From JBGRPZ01 sp041725955 (GTDB lineage: Bacteria; Bacteroidota; Bacteroidia; Bacteroidales; JBGRPZ01): a stretch of DNA of 64,000 nucleotides. Below, in pieces: positions 61,771 through 64,000 of the stretch (position 1 is its first letter; each line of letters starts with the position of its first letter). The notes beneath the pieces are model-generated. The model ran no database searches. It was not told the DNA's origin and saw only the letters and a program-made list of their open reading frames with translations. A program made the position numbers and the translations under genes. The stretch spans positions 62,001 to 126,000 of the forward strand of contig JBGRQE010000004.1 in assembly GCA_041725955.1 (NCBI GenBank), in the 5' to 3' direction.

Positions 61771-62076
61771 GTGAGCCAAAGGATTAGAATAAAACTGAAA
61801 TCATACGATCATAATTTGGTTGACAAATCGGCCGAGAAGATCGTAAAGACAGTAAAATCTACAGGAGCTGTTGTTAGTGGACCAATTCCATTGCCAACTG
61901 ACAAGCAAATTTTCACTGTAAACAGGTCAACTTTCGTAAACAAAAAGTCCAGAGAGCAGTTTCAACTTTGTTCTTATAAAAGACTTCTTGACATCTATAG
62001 TACTACTACCAAGACTATTGATGCGCTAATGAAGCTTGAGCTGCCAAGTGGTGTAGAAGTAGAAATTAAAGTCTGA
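61771..62076 (+). CDS. rpsJ: 30S ribosomal protein S10
   Basis: 101 residues, starting with GTG (MSQRIRIKLKSYDHNLVDKS). Motifs GPIPLPTDKQIFTVNRSTFV and QFQLCSYKRLLDI are those of S10/NusE, which also joins the antitermination complex. Note that there is no tuf gene between fusA and rpsJ. Confidence 0.96.
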   Translation: MSQRIRIKLKSYDHNLVDKSAEKIVKTVKSTGAVVSGPIPLPTDKQIFTVNRSTFVNKKSREQFQLCSYKRLLDIYSTTTKTIDALMKLELPSGVEVEIKV

Positions 62077-62119
62077 TAACTGATAGACTAATATTACAGG
62101 GTAAAAAAAATTAGATAAA

Positions 62120-62743
62120 ATGTCAGGAATTATTGGTAAAAAGATTGGAATGACCAGCATCTATGATGCAAATGGTAAAAATATTCCCTGTACTGTAATT
62201 GAGGCAGGTCCTTGTGTGGTAACCCAAGTTCGCACCACAGATAAGGACGGCTATGAAGCAATTCAGCTTGGTTACGGGGAGAGAAAAGAGAAGCACACAA
62301 CTAAAGCTTTAAAGGGTCATTTCGAAAAAGCCGGTACTACTCCGAAGAGAATTCTTGCCGAGTTTACAAGGTTTGAAGAAAAGAAATCTTTTGGTGACGT
62401 TGTAAATGTTGATGTTTTCCAAGAGGGAGAATATGTAGACGTTACAGGAACCACCAAAGGAAAAGGTTTCCAGGGTGTTGTAAAAAGATATAATTTCGCT
62501 GGAGTTAATGATGCAACTCATGGTCAGCACAACAGATTGAGAGCTCCAGGTTCTATTGGTGCTTCTTCTTATCCTTCAAAAGTATTTAAAGGAATGAGAA
62601 TGGCAGGTAGAACTGGTGGTCAAACCAAGAAAATTTTAAACTTGGAAGTTGTGAAGATCATCGCTGAAAAAAATATCCTAGTTGTAAAAGGCGCAATTCC
62701 TGGTGCGAAAAATTCATATTTAAAAGTTGAAAGATGGAGTTAG
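62120..62743 (+). CDS. rplC: 50S ribosomal protein L3
   Basis: 207 residues. Start MSGIIGKKIGMTSIYDANGK; the loop motif GTTKGKGFQGVVKRYNF and THGQHNRLRAPGSIGASSYP is the extension that reaches the peptidyl transferase centre. It overlaps rplD by ten bases. Confidence 0.96.
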   Translation: MSGIIGKKIGMTSIYDANGKNIPCTVIEAGPCVVTQVRTTDKDGYEAIQLGYGERKEKHTTKALKGHFEKAGTTPKRILAEFTRFEEKKSFGDVVNVDVFQEGEYVDVTGTTKGKGFQGVVKRYNFAGVNDATHGQHNRLRAPGSIGASSYPSKVFKGMRMAGRTGGQTKKILNLEVVKIIAEKNILVVKGAIPGAKNSYLKVERWS

Positions 62744-63360
62744 TAGTACGTAAAATCAACGGAGAAGAGACTGCTAAGAAAGTTCTGCTTAAAGATGAAA
62801 TCTTTAGTATAGAACCTAATGATCATGCCATTTACCTTGATGTAAAGCAAATTTTAGCGAACAAGAGACAAGGTACTCATTCCTCTAAAGAGCGTAATGC
62901 AGTTTCTGGAAGTACTCGTAAGCTAAAGAGACAAAAAGGAACTGGAACAGCACGTTCTGGTGATATTAAGTCTCCTATATTTAGAGGTGGTGGACGCGTT
63001 TTTGGACCTCATCCAAGAGACTATCATTTCAAACTCAATAAGAAATTGAAAAGACTTGCTCGCTTGTCTGCACTTTCTTATAAAACAAAAGACCAAGAAA
63101 TAGTTGCTCTAGAGTCGTTTACTTATGAAGAGCCTAAGACTAAATCTTTTGTGAGTTTGTTGAAAGCTTTACAGGTTGAGAATGAAAAGACACTTTTTGT
63201 TGTAAGAGAAATCAACAGAAATGTGCTTCTTTCACTACGTAACATCAAAAAGGCTAGCATTATCAGAGCAGATCAATTGAATACCTACGATATTCTTAAC
63301 GCAAAGAAGTTAGTTATTGCAGAGGATTCTTTTGAGGCAATTGAGCAAATGTTCGCTTAA
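62734..63360 (+). CDS. rplD: 50S ribosomal protein L4
   Basis: 208 residues. Conserved loop GSTRKLKRQKGTGTARSGDI followed by PIFRGGGRVFGPHPRDY lines the exit tunnel. The start ATG lies in the end of rplC. In proteobacteria L4 represses this operon; no such leader structure could be judged here. Confidence 0.96.
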   Translation: MELVVRKINGEETAKKVLLKDEIFSIEPNDHAIYLDVKQILANKRQGTHSSKERNAVSGSTRKLKRQKGTGTARSGDIKSPIFRGGGRVFGPHPRDYHFKLNKKLKRLARLSALSYKTKDQEIVALESFTYEEPKTKSFVSLLKALQVENEKTLFVVREINRNVLLSLRNIKKASIIRADQLNTYDILNAKKLVIAEDSFEAIEQMFA

Positions 63361-63382
63361 TAAAACCTTTAAATCTGGAACA

Positions 63383-63676
63383 ATGAATATTATAATAAAG
63401 CCGATAATCACGGAGAAAATGACTGCCATTAGCGAGAAAATGAATAATCGCTATGGATTCATCGTAGATAAAAGAGCAGATAAGCTGCAAATTAGAAGAG
63501 CAGTTGAAGAAATTTACGAAGTAGAGGTAGATCAGGTGAACACCATGAATTATTCCGGAAAAAGTAAGTCTCGTTATACCAAAACAGGTATACTTACTGG
63601 TAAAACTAAGGCGTTCAAAAAAGCGATCATAACTTTAGCTGAAGGACAAACTATTGATTTTTTTAGCAATATTTAA
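63383..63676 (+). CDS. rplW: 50S ribosomal protein L23
   Basis: 97 residues from the ATG at 63383 (MNIIIKPIITEKMTAISEKM); the open frame runs further upstream into rplD, but those codons are not L23. L23 sits at the tunnel exit and binds trigger factor and SRP. Motifs YGFIVDKRADKLQIRRAVEE and KAIITLAEGQTIDFF are present. Confidence 0.95.
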   Translation: MNIIIKPIITEKMTAISEKMNNRYGFIVDKRADKLQIRRAVEEIYEVEVDQVNTMNYSGKSKSRYTKTGILTGKTKAFKKAIITLAEGQTIDFFSNI

Positions 63677-63682
63677 GGATAA

Positions 63683-64000
63683 ATGGCTTTAAAGAAATAT
63701 AAACCGACAACACCTGGTCAGCGCTTTAAAGTAATTAGCGCTTTTGATGATATTACCGCGACACAGCCAGAAAAAAGCTTATTGGCTCCAAAAAAGAAAT
63801 CGGGCGGTAGAAATAGTGAGGGCAAGATGACCATGAGATACATGGGTGGTGGTCATAAGCAGAAGTATCGTATTATTGATTTTAAACGTGACAAGGATGG
63901 AATTCCTGGAACCGTTAAAACTATCGAATACGATCCAAATAGAACTGCACGTATTGCCCTTGTAATTTATGCAGACGGAGAAAAGAGATACATAATCGCT
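63683..64000 (+). CDS. rplB: 50S ribosomal protein L2 (3' end outside window)
   Basis: The first 106 residues are visible, starting MALKKYKPTTPGQRFKVISA and continuing GGRNSEGKMTMRYMGGGHKQ and RIIDFKRDKDGIPGTVKTIE. This is the N-terminal part of L2, which helps join the subunits and shape the peptidyl transferase centre. It starts seven bases after the rplW stop and runs off the right edge in frame. Confidence 0.95.
   Translation, partial: MALKKYKPTTPGQRFKVISAFDDITATQPEKSLLAPKKKSGGRNSEGKMTMRYMGGGHKQKYRIIDFKRDKDGIPGTVKTIEYDPNRTARIALVIYADGEKRYIIA

Overview
The window looks like a chromosome segment of a low-GC, marine-type Bacteroidota, probably Bacteroidales near Marinifilaceae; the genus is inference. 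Support: many -7 boxes of the form TAnnTTTG with a -33 TTG about 19-20 bases upstream, few strong Shine-Dalgarno sites, fused SecDF, a FecI/FecR/TonB-receptor unit with STN domain and DUF4249 partner, a PorE-like OmpA protein, a type IX secretion C-terminal signal, and the families DUF2851, DUF4290 and DUF6122.

Layout. 1-8.2 kb: end of a FadL-like outer-membrane protein, an unknown lipoprotein, a TPR protein, the CdsZ-like/Nif3 pair, then lpxK-punA. 8.2-19.8 kb: a Gly-(Leu/Ile) repeat micro-ORF, a lone gatB, a thioredoxin-fold lipoprotein without CXXC, an AGCS symporter, the sigma/anti-sigma/TonB-receptor/DUF4249 surface-signalling unit, a methyltransferase and a rhomboid protease. 19.9-28.1 kb: POT transporter, ComEA-like protein, a second AGCS symporter with an extracytoplasmic extension, a K+ channel, a membrane protein, prfA-pyrF. 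28.2-36.0 kb: a small HTH regulator with a 22-bp tandem repeat array upstream, rny, a 6S RNA candidate, zapA and a coiled-coil partner, DUF2851, DUF6122, a split ThrE exporter and purM. 36.0-45.4 kb: two orphan terminators, a decayed copy of the neighbouring DUF285 surface-protein gene, the intact DUF285 gene, the PorE-like protein, tatA, cobQ and a CbiG-CbiF fusion. 45.6-58.1 kb: secDF, an ABC exporter, dnaJ/grpE, murA/DUF4290 and a UvrD/PcrA helicase. 58.4-64 kb: a predicted structured RNA with its own promoter and terminator, then the str/S10 ribosomal cluster (rpsL, rpsG, fusA, rpsJ, rplC, rplD, rplW, start of rplB).

Most of the window is housekeeping: translation, cell envelope, protein folding and export, and nucleotide metabolism. 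The parts least explained by known families are the micro-ORF at 8561-8707, the iteron-like array at 28688-28797, the RNA candidate at 58404-58612, the orphan terminators near 36.1 kb and the retropepsin-like tail of the PorE-like protein. No CRISPR array, transposase, prophage or tRNA gene was seen.
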